From positions 1-12,014 of the forward strand of contig JAOUGB010000026.1 of NCBI GenBank assembly GCA_029857875.1: a stretch of DNA of 12,014 nt, written 5' to 3'. A program made the position numbers and the translations under genes. Under the pieces are notes generated by a model, which had not been told where the DNA came from, ran no database searches, and was given only the letters and a program-made list of their open reading frames with translations. Position 1 is the stretch's first letter, and each line of letters opens with the position of its first letter. The stretch comes from Desulfobacteraceae bacterium. Its GTDB lineage: Bacteria > Desulfobacterota > Desulfobacteria > Desulfobacterales > UBA11574. Shown here in pieces: positions 5,697 through 12,014 of this stretch.

Positions 5697-7367
5697 TTAT
5701 TCGTTTTTCTTCGTGATATAATACTGTTGAGCCACGGAAATGATATTATTTACAAGCCAGTATAGAACAAGCCCCGAAGAAAAATTGATAAAAATTACCG
5801 TAAAAACAATCGGCATCATCATCATCATTTTGGCCTGGGTCGGATCCCCTGCTGGCGGCGACATTTTTTGCTGAATAAACATGGTCACCCCCATGATTAT
5901 GGTTAATACAGGTATGCCGTATGGCGCCTCCATAAATGGGATGGAAAAATCGAATCGAAAAAGGCGATCCGGTGCTGACAGATCATTGATCCACCAGAAA
6001 AACGGCGCGTGTCTTAATTCTATGGCTTCATATAACATTCTATATAGCGCAAAAAAAACGGGAATCTGAACCACCATTGGAAGACATCCGCCCAGTGGAT
6101 TGACCTTATACGTTTTATACAATCCCATCATTTCTTCATTCATCTTTTTCTTGTCGCCTTTATATTTCTCTTTTATTTCCGCCATCAACGGTTGAATTCT
6201 TTTCATTGCAGCCATTGATTTATAGCTTTTATTTCCCAGCGGCCACAGAAGGATTTTGCTAAGTATCGTCAAAATAATAATGGCAACACCATAGTTGGGG
6301 ATATAATTATATATAAAGTTCATTATCCAGACACATGGTTTGGCGAGTACGTCAAACATACCGAAATGGACGGCTTTGATCAGGTCATAATCCACGGATT
6401 TTAAAACGGTCATGCTTTTGGGCCCGAAAAACAATTTATACTTAAAAACATGCTGTTCGCCATGAGGAATCACCTGCTCCGGCTGAACATAGGTATTCAT
6501 TAAAATTTTATCGTCATTAATACCAAGGTGCATACTGGCATCCACAGCCTCATCGGGCATGATCGCAGACATGAAATAACGATCCTGAACCGCAATCCAT
6601 GTTAATTTTCCAGGATATACATCTTGCTTTTTAATTTTCTTAGTCTTAATTTGCTCGAGTTTATTGTTGATCAGTGCGCTGGGCCCTTCAAAGCCATACC
6701 TGCTCTCGTTTTCCGGCGCCGTTTTTAATAGAGATAGTGTGAGATTATCTTTAATCGTCTGATCGGAACCGTTTTTAATGGTAACATCAAGGGAAATCAC
6801 ATAGGTTTCAGGTGAAAATAAATATGTCTTTTCAACGACAACCCCCTTGGGGGATGTCCATGAAAAAGAAATTTCTTGGGCTTTATTCTTGATATCTACA
6901 GAATCCTTCTCAAGATTAACTGAAAAAATCGCATCATCGATTCCCTGAAGACTATTACCGGCAAATCCAATCCGTACGGTTCCTTGGGACAAATCAGGAT
7001 TTATCATCTCAAATGGAGGGGAATCAGAATCAATGGTTTTTCGATATTTATTAAGGACAAAGCTCTTGAATACCGCTCCTTTTTCTGAAATCTTTGCTGT
7101 ATACAAGGGTAAATTTACGGTAATTGTTCGAGAAGGTTTAATCGGCTCTGAAGCACTTTCTTTTAAAGGCGGTTGGGCTTTTAAGGGGGTTGTTTCTTTT
7201 GCTGTCTTTTGCTTTTCTGTTATCCCTGACGTTTTATTTGACGGTTGTTCCGCTTGAATGGCTTGTTGGGGAAGTTTTCCCTTTTCTTTATCAACAAATA
7301 AAACATTCCAAACAATAAAGACCAGCAAAGACAATCCTATTGCAATAAATAATCGAACGTGTTCCAT
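5697..7367 (-). CDS. yidC: YidC membrane protein insertase (Gram-negative type)
   Basis: A 556-residue inner-membrane protein that inserts and folds membrane proteins, alone or with SecYEG. The Gram-negative form is recognised from the N-terminal anchor (residues 6-25), a variable Pro/Lys-rich linker (30-80), a large periplasmic beta-domain (about 80-325), and the conserved insertase core (about 345-550). In the core, ILTILSKILLWPLGNKSYKSM includes Lys371, in the place of the groove Arg366 of E. coli YidC, so the positive charge is kept. NPLGGCLPMVVQIPVFFALY (423-442) is the next conserved segment, followed by a Met-rich start to the last membrane segment (514-518). AGAGGA lies about 10 nt before the ATG. 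It is 191 bp after yidD, an unusually long gap for this block, and is followed closely by jag. Confidence 0.97.
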   Translation of the reverse strand: MEHVRLFIAIGLSLLVFIVWNVLFVDKEKGKLPQQAIQAEQPSNKTSGITEKQKTAKETTPLKAQPPLKESASEPIKPSRTITVNLPLYTAKISEKGAVFKSFVLNKYRKTIDSDSPPFEMINPDLSQGTVRIGFAGNSLQGIDDAIFSVNLEKDSVDIKNKAQEISFSWTSPKGVVVEKTYLFSPETYVISLDVTIKNGSDQTIKDNLTLSLLKTAPENESRYGFEGPSALINNKLEQIKTKKIKKQDVYPGKLTWIAVQDRYFMSAIMPDEAVDASMHLGINDDKILMNTYVQPEQVIPHGEQHVFKYKLFFGPKSMTVLKSVDYDLIKAVHFGMFDVLAKPCVWIMNFIYNYIPNYGVAIIILTILSKILLWPLGNKSYKSMAAMKRIQPLMAEIKEKYKGDKKKMNEEMMGLYKTYKVNPLGGCLPMVVQIPVFFALYRMLYEAIELRHAPFFWWINDLSAPDRLFRFDFSIPFMEAPYGIPVLTIIMGVTMFIQQKMSPPAGDPTQAKMMMMMPIVFTVIFINFSSGLVLYWLVNNIISVAQQYYITKKNE

Positions 7368-7558
7368 TATCCTTTATCCTCTCCAAAGTTCAATACAATG
7401 CATAAAAATTTATTTCAGATAAATTGAATCATCGGTATTTTCGGGTTCAGAGGAGCAAAATCTATGTAGGATTGTGAAAAGGCGGACAAATACATTTCCC
7501 TCCTGAATCGGCATCCTTTATTTCGAACTTGTCCCCAAGCGGTATCATTTGCACTGCT
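7368..7558 (-). other. 191-bp spacer between yidD and yidC, with tiny candidate frames
   Basis: In most genomes yidD and yidC are nearly adjacent; here 191 bp separates them. The spacer contains two short minus-strand frames, 7462-7548 (28 codons, starting MIPLGDKFEI, with a CIC and no good ribosome site) and 7415-7495 (listed separately). I see no convincing promoter or intrinsic terminator. It may hold a leader or processing site for yidC. Confidence 0.4.
7415..7495 (-). CDS. Possible 26-residue leader peptide before yidC
   Basis: An ATG at 7493-7495 follows a perfect AGGAGG, with only 3 nt between them, and opens a 26-codon frame beginning MYLSAFSQSYIDFAPLNPKI. It ends 47 bp before yidC. 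The ribosome site is the strongest in the neighbourhood, but its spacing is shorter than ideal. The peptide has no membrane segment or known motif, and so short a frame can be chance. Listed because a ribosome-loading site here could couple or pause translation ahead of yidC. Confidence 0.2.
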   Translation of the reverse strand: MYLSAFSQSYIDFAPLNPKIPMIQFI

Positions 7559-7765
7559 TTATGGGACAGGGTCGATTCCTCCCGGATGAAAGGGATGACA
7601 CCTTAAAATTCTTTTCAAAGCAAGTAGAAATCCCTTAAGAAGTCCATAACGCAAAATAGACTGATAGGCATACTCAGAACAGGTTGGATAAAAACGGCAT
7701 GCAGGAGCCAGTATTGGAGACAATATGAATTGATATGCTCTTATGAACATCAGAGCTGGTATCAT
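7559..7765 (-). CDS. yidD: YidD, membrane protein insertion efficiency factor
   Basis: A 68-residue protein with the complete family signature: an amphipathic N-terminus ([16 protein letters not shown]), then [11 protein letters not shown] (residues 23-33) and the C-terminal [15 protein letters not shown]. Three Cys are present. YidD sits at the inner face of the membrane, and in E. coli it aids the YidC-dependent insertion of membrane proteins. The ATG at 7763-7765 lies 10 bp after the rnpA stop with only a weak ribosome site (AGAG in the end of rnpA), so translation is probably coupled to rnpA. The position between rnpA and yidC is the standard one. Confidence 0.96.
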   Translation of the reverse strand: MIPALMFIRAYQFILSPILAPACRFYPTCSEYAYQSILRYGLLKGFLLALKRILRCHPFHPGGIDPVP

Positions 7766-7775
7766 AAATATTCTA

Positions 7776-8129
7776 TTAATGCTCTAAACTCCTGGAAATA
7801 TTTTTAATAACATCTTTCAGGGATAGAAAGGCCTGCTCCGATGATAGCTCCGCGGCCCTTTTTTTAGCGATAATATTGATATCCCAATGACCTGTAATAA
7901 TGTGCCTGTTTAGCCGAAAATATTCGCGAGAAAATCTTTTAATCCTGTTTCTTGTAGGGGCATTTCCTACTTTCCTCGCTACAGTGACACCAAGGCGGGT
8001 TCTTTGCAATCGACCTGGAGAGAATATTGCAATAAAATGCCTGTTCTGTGTTTTCTTCCCCAAAATAGACAATTTAAGAAATTCGGAGCGTTTTAATATT
8101 CTGTCCGCCTTGGTAAAACAAAAGCGCAA
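7776..8129 (-). CDS. rnpA: RnpA, protein component of ribonuclease P
   Basis: A 117-residue basic protein that binds the RNase P RNA and helps it recognise and cleave the 5' leader of pre-tRNAs. The RNR signature is present as [17 protein letters not shown] (residues 57-73), and the N-terminal LKRSEFLKL is typical. The start must be TTG (8127-8129): the frame is closed by a TAA at 8145-8147, no other Met occurs in the protein, and AGGAG (8136-8140) lies 6 nt upstream. This initiation region can fold into a hairpin (8128-8145). It lies 60 bp after rpmH and 10 bp before yidD, the standard order. The RNase P RNA gene itself is not in the window. Confidence 0.95.
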   Translation of the reverse strand: MRFCFTKADRILKRSEFLKLSILGKKTQNRHFIAIFSPGRLQRTRLGVTVARKVGNAPTRNRIKRFSREYFRLNRHIITGHWDINIIAKKRAAELSSEQAFLSLKDVIKNISRSLEH

Positions 8130-8145
8130 AAGAGACTCCTCTTTT
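8128..8145 (-). promoter_or_regulatory. Hairpin over the rnpA ribosome site and TTG start
   Basis: On the minus strand AAAAGAG (8139-8145) can pair with CTCTTTT (8128-8134) around the 4-nt loop GAGT. The stem and loop contain the whole Shine-Dalgarno AGGAG, and the right arm includes the first two bases of the TTG codon. Folding would hide the initiation site and lower RnpA translation; with four A-U pairs it is only moderately stable. The pairing is visible in the sequence; the regulatory effect is inferred. Confidence 0.4.
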
Positions 8146-8189
8146 TAACCCTTTATTATCTCTTAATTTATTTTATCGAGCAACACTTT

Positions 8190-8324
8190 TCATGCCGCTA
8201 AACGGGCTCTGCCTTTTGCTCTGCGCCTGTTGATAATCCTTCTGCCTTGCTTTGTCGACATTCTTTTCAGAAACCCGTGTGTTCTTGCCCGCTTAATTCT
8301 GCTTGGTTGATATGTTCGTTTCAT
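8190..8324 (-). CDS. rpmH: Large-subunit ribosomal protein L34
   Basis: A 44-residue, highly basic protein with the L34 pattern: [18 protein letters not shown] at the N-terminus, then [20 protein letters not shown], ending in RARLAA. It is a small protein of the 50S ribosomal subunit that binds 23S rRNA, and the length is exactly typical. The ATG is preceded by AAGGA about 10 nt upstream. It is the first gene of the rpmH-rnpA-yidD-yidC-jag-mnmE series and has a good promoter candidate about 80 bp upstream. In many bacteria dnaA diverges from rpmH, but here the upstream neighbour is rng, in the same direction. Confidence 0.98.
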   Translation of the reverse strand: MKRTYQPSRIKRARTHGFLKRMSTKQGRRIINRRRAKGRARLAA

Positions 8325-8355
8325 AGCCTAAAATCCTTATTCAGACACCAAAGTG

Positions 8356-8375
8356 TTTTTTAACGCGTTGAAAAA
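8356..8375. repeat. Near-perfect palindrome in the rpmH leader
   Basis: Six T (8356-8361), the palindrome AACGCGTT (8362-8369), one mismatched G, then a run of A (8371-8375 pairing). The octamer is flanked by a direct repeat AAAGTGTT (8350-8357 and 8375-8382). It lies between the candidate promoter and the rpmH start, so it may be an operator or leader structure. AT-rich runs make chance possible. Confidence 0.25.
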
Positions 8376-8401
8376 AAGTGTTATTTATGAATTAAACCGA
8401 A

Positions 8402-8432
8402 TATATAAATCACAAGATAACCGAGTTGTCAA
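8402..8432 (-). promoter_or_regulatory. Candidate sigma-70 promoter for the rpmH-rnpA block
   Basis: The minus strand has a perfect -35 TTGACA (8427-8432). At 17 nt spacing there is TTTATA (8404-8409) preceded by a TG dinucleotide in the extended -10 position; TATATA (8402-8407) is an alternative at 19 nt. Transcription would begin near 8395, giving a leader of about 70 nt before rpmH. A second TATAAT lies further upstream in the same gap, but its -35 is poor. Confidence 0.55.
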
Positions 8433-8508
8433 GCTTCAAACTTAACCATAGATTCAAAATAATATATTATACTTTTTTCAAACGTTAAATAGAATACTCA
8501 ACTCCTTT

Positions 8509-10038
8509 TTATTCCTTGATAATTTCAAAAATATTAAACTCTTCCATATGAAGCTTGGCGTCCGGATATATGACAATTTGCCTTCCGATAACTCGCTCAA
8601 CAGCAACGATAATATGGCTTTCCTCACCATAAAGAAGTTCGGCAATTTCAGGGTTTACTCTCAGGCTGACCTTGACCCCTATCATGTCTCGTGATTCACG
8701 AATAATTTCCCTATAGATATTGTAACATATTGTCTGTTTGGAGATAAGATATCCTTCTCCGTCACAATAAAAGCAGGGCTCGCACAGTATCCTTGTCAAT
8801 GGTTTTCGAATCCGCTTTCGGGTCATTTGTATCAACCCCAACTCTGATATGGGTAATACGTGGGTTTTACTTCTATCTTTTTTAAGCGCTTCCTTTAGCG
8901 CATTAAAGACTTTTTCCTGATTCGACTTTTTTTCCATATCGATAAAATCGATAATAATGATACCCCCGATATCCCGAAGACGGATTTGATAGGCGATTTC
9001 TTTAACAGCTTCAAGGTTGGTTTTTAGAATCGTTTCCTCCAGATTATATTTACCGACATATCGTCCTGTGTTTACATCAATAGCCACCAGTGCCTCTGTA
9101 TGTTCGATCACGATATATCCGCCGGACTTTAACCACACCTTCTTTTTTAATGCTCGTGAAATATCCGCTTCTAAATTAAATGAATCAAAAATCGGCTCCA
9201 AGCCTTCATAAAACTCCACGGAATCTTTAAGGCTCGGCATGAATTCATCAAGAAATTTTAAAATAGATTCATACCCCGAACGAGAATCTATGATCAGTTT
9301 TTCAGCTTCATGCAACAAAAGATCCCGAACAGCACGAAGACTAACGGCCACCTCCTTATGTAAAAGATACGGCGCCGGAGCTGTCTGGTATTTCTGTTGA
9401 ATACTTTCCCACAAATTGTTAAGAAACCCCATCTCATATTTAAGCTTCTCTTCCTGGACACCTTCTGCTGCAGTTCGAACAATATATCCGAAATTATTCT
9501 CACGGATAGATTCAACGGTCGCCTTTAAACGATTCCGCTCTGTATCATCTTCTATTCGCCTGGATATCCCAACATGCTCTGATGCCGGCATAAGCACAAG
9601 AAATCGGCCTGGAAGGGAAATGTGCGTTGTCAGCCGTGCTCCCTTTGAGCCCATTGGGGCTTTGGCGGCTTGAACCATCATTTCTTGTCCTTCAGTGATA
9701 AGTTCTTCAATGTGCCTATCACGACGAATCGAGGAAATATAAGAATTATAAGGAATGCCTTCTTCTGTACTACTATTGTTGTTCAAGAAATCTTCAATAG
9801 GGCTATAATTTTCACCAATGACATCGCTCACATAGATAAAAGCAGCCTGTTTTAGCCCTATATCTACAAAAGCAGCCTGCATGCCCGGAAGAACCCGCTG
9901 TACCTTTCCCTTGTAAATATTTCCGGCAATATCCGAAGCATCTCCCTGTTCTATGAAAAGTTCAGCAATGTTTCCATCCTCTAGAAGCGCCACTCTGGTT
10001 TCATGATCAGCAACATTGATGACAATTTTTTTATACAT
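8509..10038 (-). CDS. rng: Ribonuclease G (RNase E/G family endoribonuclease)
   Basis: A 509-residue protein close to RNase G in length (E. coli 489) and lacking the long C-terminal scaffold of RNase E. It cuts single-stranded RNA, for example in 16S rRNA 5' maturation and mRNA turnover. The N-terminal S1 domain (about 36-120; GNIYKGKVQRVLPGMQAAFVD) carries an acidic, polar insertion (about 76-105). The catalytic aspartates are Asp321 (DVNTGRYVG) and Asp364 (IIIDFIDM), 43 residues apart as in E. coli RNase E. The zinc-link is Cys422-Cys425 in CFYCDGEG, with an extra Cys419 just before it. The ATG follows AGGAA at 5 nt. It starts 20 bp after the radical SAM gene, so the two form an operon; a 184-bp gap then separates it from rpmH. 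Confidence 0.95.
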   Translation of the reverse strand: MYKKIVINVADHETRVALLEDGNIAELFIEQGDASDIAGNIYKGKVQRVLPGMQAAFVDIGLKQAAFIYVSDVIGENYSPIEDFLNNNSSTEEGIPYNSYISSIRRDRHIEELITEGQEMMVQAAKAPMGSKGARLTTHISLPGRFLVLMPASEHVGISRRIEDDTERNRLKATVESIRENNFGYIVRTAAEGVQEEKLKYEMGFLNNLWESIQQKYQTAPAPYLLHKEVAVSLRAVRDLLLHEAEKLIIDSRSGYESILKFLDEFMPSLKDSVEFYEGLEPIFDSFNLEADISRALKKKVWLKSGGYIVIEHTEALVAIDVNTGRYVGKYNLEETILKTNLEAVKEIAYQIRLRDIGGIIIIDFIDMEKKSNQEKVFNALKEALKKDRSKTHVLPISELGLIQMTRKRIRKPLTRILCEPCFYCDGEGYLISKQTICYNIYREIIRESRDMIGVKVSLRVNPEIAELLYGEESHIIVAVERVIGRQIVIYPDAKLHMEEFNIFEIIKE

Positions 10039-10058
10039 GTTTTTTCCTGATTTTTAAA

Positions 10059-12014
10059 TTATAGTTTAACAACTGCTCCCTGTTTTATCTCTACCTTGGA
10101 TAATCCGAAAACCTTTTCAAGAACCTCAAAAGGTCTCACCGTTTGCCCCGGTTCCGATCTTAGGATCATCCTCACCTGATTGGGTGCGAGCAATGTCAAA
10201 TTTATCACCATCTCTTTTAAGTTTATCTTTTTGGTTTTACCTTTTCGATTGAACCGCGTAACTATAAATTCTGACATCTTGTTAAAATGGTTCATTTTTT
10301 CTTCATCAAAAAAACCGTTTTTGGAGGTTACCATATAAATAACAGGCTCAAATGTATTATTCGACGGCTTTGTCGGGGCAAGATGACAGTTAAGAATACG
10401 CAATCCCTTTGGAAGGTGAATGTTTAATCCGTTTATGATGGTTTGCGGTTTTACATTGTCATGTACGGATAAATAAAATATTTCATTCAAACTCTCTAAG
10501 CCGATGGGAAGCGCATCCTCAAATGATATCAACGGCTTCGGATGAAACCCCTCTGAATATTTAACAGCTATGCCGGCACGTCGGATCGCACGAATAATAA
10601 TTTTAACCAGTTCAAGATGCCCAAAATATTTTGCCTGATCCAGCTTAGAAAATGATATCTTTAATTTTTTATAACCTTTTGGCTCATGGCGGTCTTGCGT
10701 AAAATTTTTGACCATATCTTCTTTACGGTCATCAAACACTTTGGGTGCAATAGCTTCAAAATCACACGCCCCGCATTGGTTACAATTGCCGTTTCGACAA
10801 TCGATTGTATGCACACCTTCTGCGGCTTTATTCCTCTCGCTTATTAAATAATCTTTTGACACCATGGTATCAATATGATCCCACGGTAACGGTTCGATAG
10901 CATTTCTAACACGTGTTGTAAAAAAATCAATATCAACGCCTTCATCTAAACAAGACGCTTCCCATGACTGATATCTAAACTTATCGCTCCAGCCGTCAAA
11001 TTTACATCCTTTGTTGTACGCAGTTACCAACAAACGGTTAAGACGCCGGTCTCCCCGCGCCCAAAGTCCTTCTATAATACTTACTTCTGGATTCTGCCAC
11101 TTAAATCGAACTCCTGGTATTTTTAGTTTCTTCTTTAACCAGGTAATTTTATGTTTCGATTCGTCCAATGAAATTTGAGACGACCACTGAAAAGGGGTGT
11201 GAGGCTTTGGAATAAAAGTTGCTATACTGACGTTGATTTGGCCTTTTCGTCTATTTTCACGCTTAACCGTTTTGAGTCTTTTCACAAGATCGACTATCGC
11301 CTCTAAATCGTCGTCCGTTTCTGTGGGAAGGCCGACCATAAAATAGAGCTTAACAACCTGCCACCCTAATAAAAACGCATCGTTTACCGTGTCTATGATG
11401 TCTTTTTCCGTTATATTTTTATTAATCACGTCTCGAAGCCGCTGACTTCCCGCTTCCGGTGCGATTGTAAAGCCGGTTTTTCTGACCTTTTTTACAAGAT
11501 TCATCAGGCTGGGGGTTAATGTACCAGCCCTTAGAGAAGGAAGGGATATCGCAATGCGTTGATTCGCATACCTTGACATCATGTTTTCCATTAATGGTAA
11601 AATACAGCTATAATCCCCTGTACTTAAAGATAAAAGTGATATGTCTTCATAACCGGTTGCAGCAACAGAAGCATCTGAAAGCGAAAGCAGCTTCTTTAAA
11701 GATCTTTCACGGACCGGTCGGTATATCATCCCGGCCTGGCAGAACCGACATCCTCTGGTGCATCCTCTTGATATTTCGAGTCTTAAGCGATCATGAACTG
11801 GTTTACCGTATGGAATAATCGGTGTATCGGGAAAGGGCACTTCATTAAGATCGCCAACAACCGCTTTTTTAATTATATCATAATCCGGATATCTTGGCGT
11901 AAGCGTCTGAAAACCATGGTGATCAAATTCCGGACTAAAAAACTCCGGGATATAGACACCTTCGATGTGCGACCATTTTCTCAAAAGGGTTTCTTTATCG
12001 CGGTTTTCCTCTGC
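10059..12014 (-). CDS. B12-type radical SAM protein fused to DUF2344 (N-terminus outside the window)
   Basis: The frame is open to the right edge; 651 residues are visible and the N-terminus is missing. A TTG at 11982-11984 could be read as a start, but ten further codons continue upstream without a stop and the family is longer, so I treat the gene as truncated by the window. Counting from that TTG, CTRGCRFC (Cys75, Cys79, Cys82) is the CxxxCxxC motif that binds the radical SAM 4Fe-4S cluster. The SAM-barrel follows (about 65-300; MVGLPTETDDDLEAI). A second cluster, CRNGNCNQCGAC (Cys396, 401, 404, 407), precedes the DUF2344 domain (about 438-641; YFGHLELVKIIIRAIRRAGI, YSEGFHPKPLISF). This is the TIGR03960/TIGR03936 type, whose N-terminus usually resembles a cobalamin-binding domain. 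The substrate is unknown. The tight linkage to rng suggests an RNA-related role, as an inference. Confidence 0.9.
   Translation of the reverse strand, partial: AEENRDKETLLRKWSHIEGVYIPEFFSPEFDHHGFQTLTPRYPDYDIIKKAVVGDLNEVPFPDTPIIPYGKPVHDRLRLEISRGCTRGCRFCQAGMIYRPVRERSLKKLLSLSDASVAATGYEDISLLSLSTGDYSCILPLMENMMSRYANQRIAISLPSLRAGTLTPSLMNLVKKVRKTGFTIAPEAGSQRLRDVINKNITEKDIIDTVNDAFLLGWQVVKLYFMVGLPTETDDDLEAIVDLVKRLKTVKRENRRKGQINVSIATFIPKPHTPFQWSSQISLDESKHKITWLKKKLKIPGVRFKWQNPEVSIIEGLWARGDRRLNRLLVTAYNKGCKFDGWSDKFRYQSWEASCLDEGVDIDFFTTRVRNAIEPLPWDHIDTMVSKDYLISERNKAAEGVHTIDCRNGNCNQCGACDFEAIAPKVFDDRKEDMVKNFTQDRHEPKGYKKLKISFSKLDQAKYFGHLELVKIIIRAIRRAGIAVKYSEGFHPKPLISFEDALPIGLESLNEIFYLSVHDNVKPQTIINGLNIHLPKGLRILNCHLAPTKPSNNTFEPVIYMVTSKNGFFDEEKMNHFNKMSEFIVTRFNRKGKTKKINLKEMVINLTLLAPNQVRMILRSEPGQTVRPFEVLEKVFGLSKVEIKQGAVVKL

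Noticed and set aside
8456..8475. Terminator after rng at the AT-only palindrome TAATATATTA
   Set aside because: The stem has no G-C pairs; a TATAAT lies in it, so it fits a promoter -10 better than a terminator.
8325..8508. Replication origin (oriC) upstream of rpmH
   Set aside because: No TTATNCACA-type DnaA boxes were found in either orientation; the AT-rich content alone is explained by a promoter region.
10908..10917. AACACGTGTT palindrome as a second parS
   Set aside because: Only the central CACGTG is shared with parS; the flanking bases do not fit and it lies inside the radical SAM coding region.
1..12014. CRISPR array, tRNA/rRNA genes, intact insertion sequence or toxin-antitoxin pair
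   Set aside because: I looked for regularly spaced repeats, tRNA-like 3' ends, transposase motifs and small paired genes on both strands and found none that hold up.

Overview
The window looks like chromosomal DNA of a Gram-negative, probably anaerobic bacterium. I favour a Desulfobacterota (delta-proteobacterial, sulfate-reducer-like) host. The reasons are the AT-rich composition, a YidC with a large periplasmic domain, a sodium-pump decarboxylase module, and a B12-type radical SAM/DUF2344 protein paired with RNase G. This is inference from gene content and order; no database was searched.

Layout. Positions 1-172 hold the 5' end of an unknown membrane-anchored protein on the minus strand, cut by the window edge. 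A 383-bp gap (173-555) follows, with several inverted repeats. Two plus-strand genes (556-2146) encode the gamma-like and beta subunits of a sodium-translocating decarboxylase; no alpha or biotin subunit is visible. Everything from 2209 to the right edge is on the minus strand. Read in transcription order from the right edge these genes are: a radical SAM/DUF2344 protein (truncated by the window), rng (RNase G), rpmH, rnpA, yidD, yidC, jag and mnmE. After mnmE come a perfect parS site, a CxxCxxCC (YkgJ/UPF0153) protein, and a small unknown protein whose gene overlaps it by 56 bp.

How the genes work together. rpmH-rnpA-yidD-yidC-jag-mnmE is the conserved block found near oriC in many bacteria. 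It covers ribosomal protein L34, the protein of RNase P (tRNA 5' maturation), membrane protein insertion (YidD/YidC), an RNA-binding KH/R3H protein, and wobble-uridine tRNA modification. A 16-bp ParB-binding site (parS) directly after the mnmE stop codon supports an origin-proximal position. dnaA, mnmG, rsmG and parAB, which often accompany this block, are not in the window, and no DnaA-box cluster was seen. RNase G and its radical SAM neighbour lie upstream of rpmH and add an RNA-processing theme.

No clearly new multi-gene system is evident. The most interesting points are the parS palindrome fused to the mnmE stop codon, a hairpin over the rnpA TTG start region, the unusual C-terminal domain of the OadG-like protein, the overlapping YkgJ/unknown gene pair with a hairpin leader, and the four-cysteine cluster between the catalytic and DUF2344 parts of the radical SAM protein.
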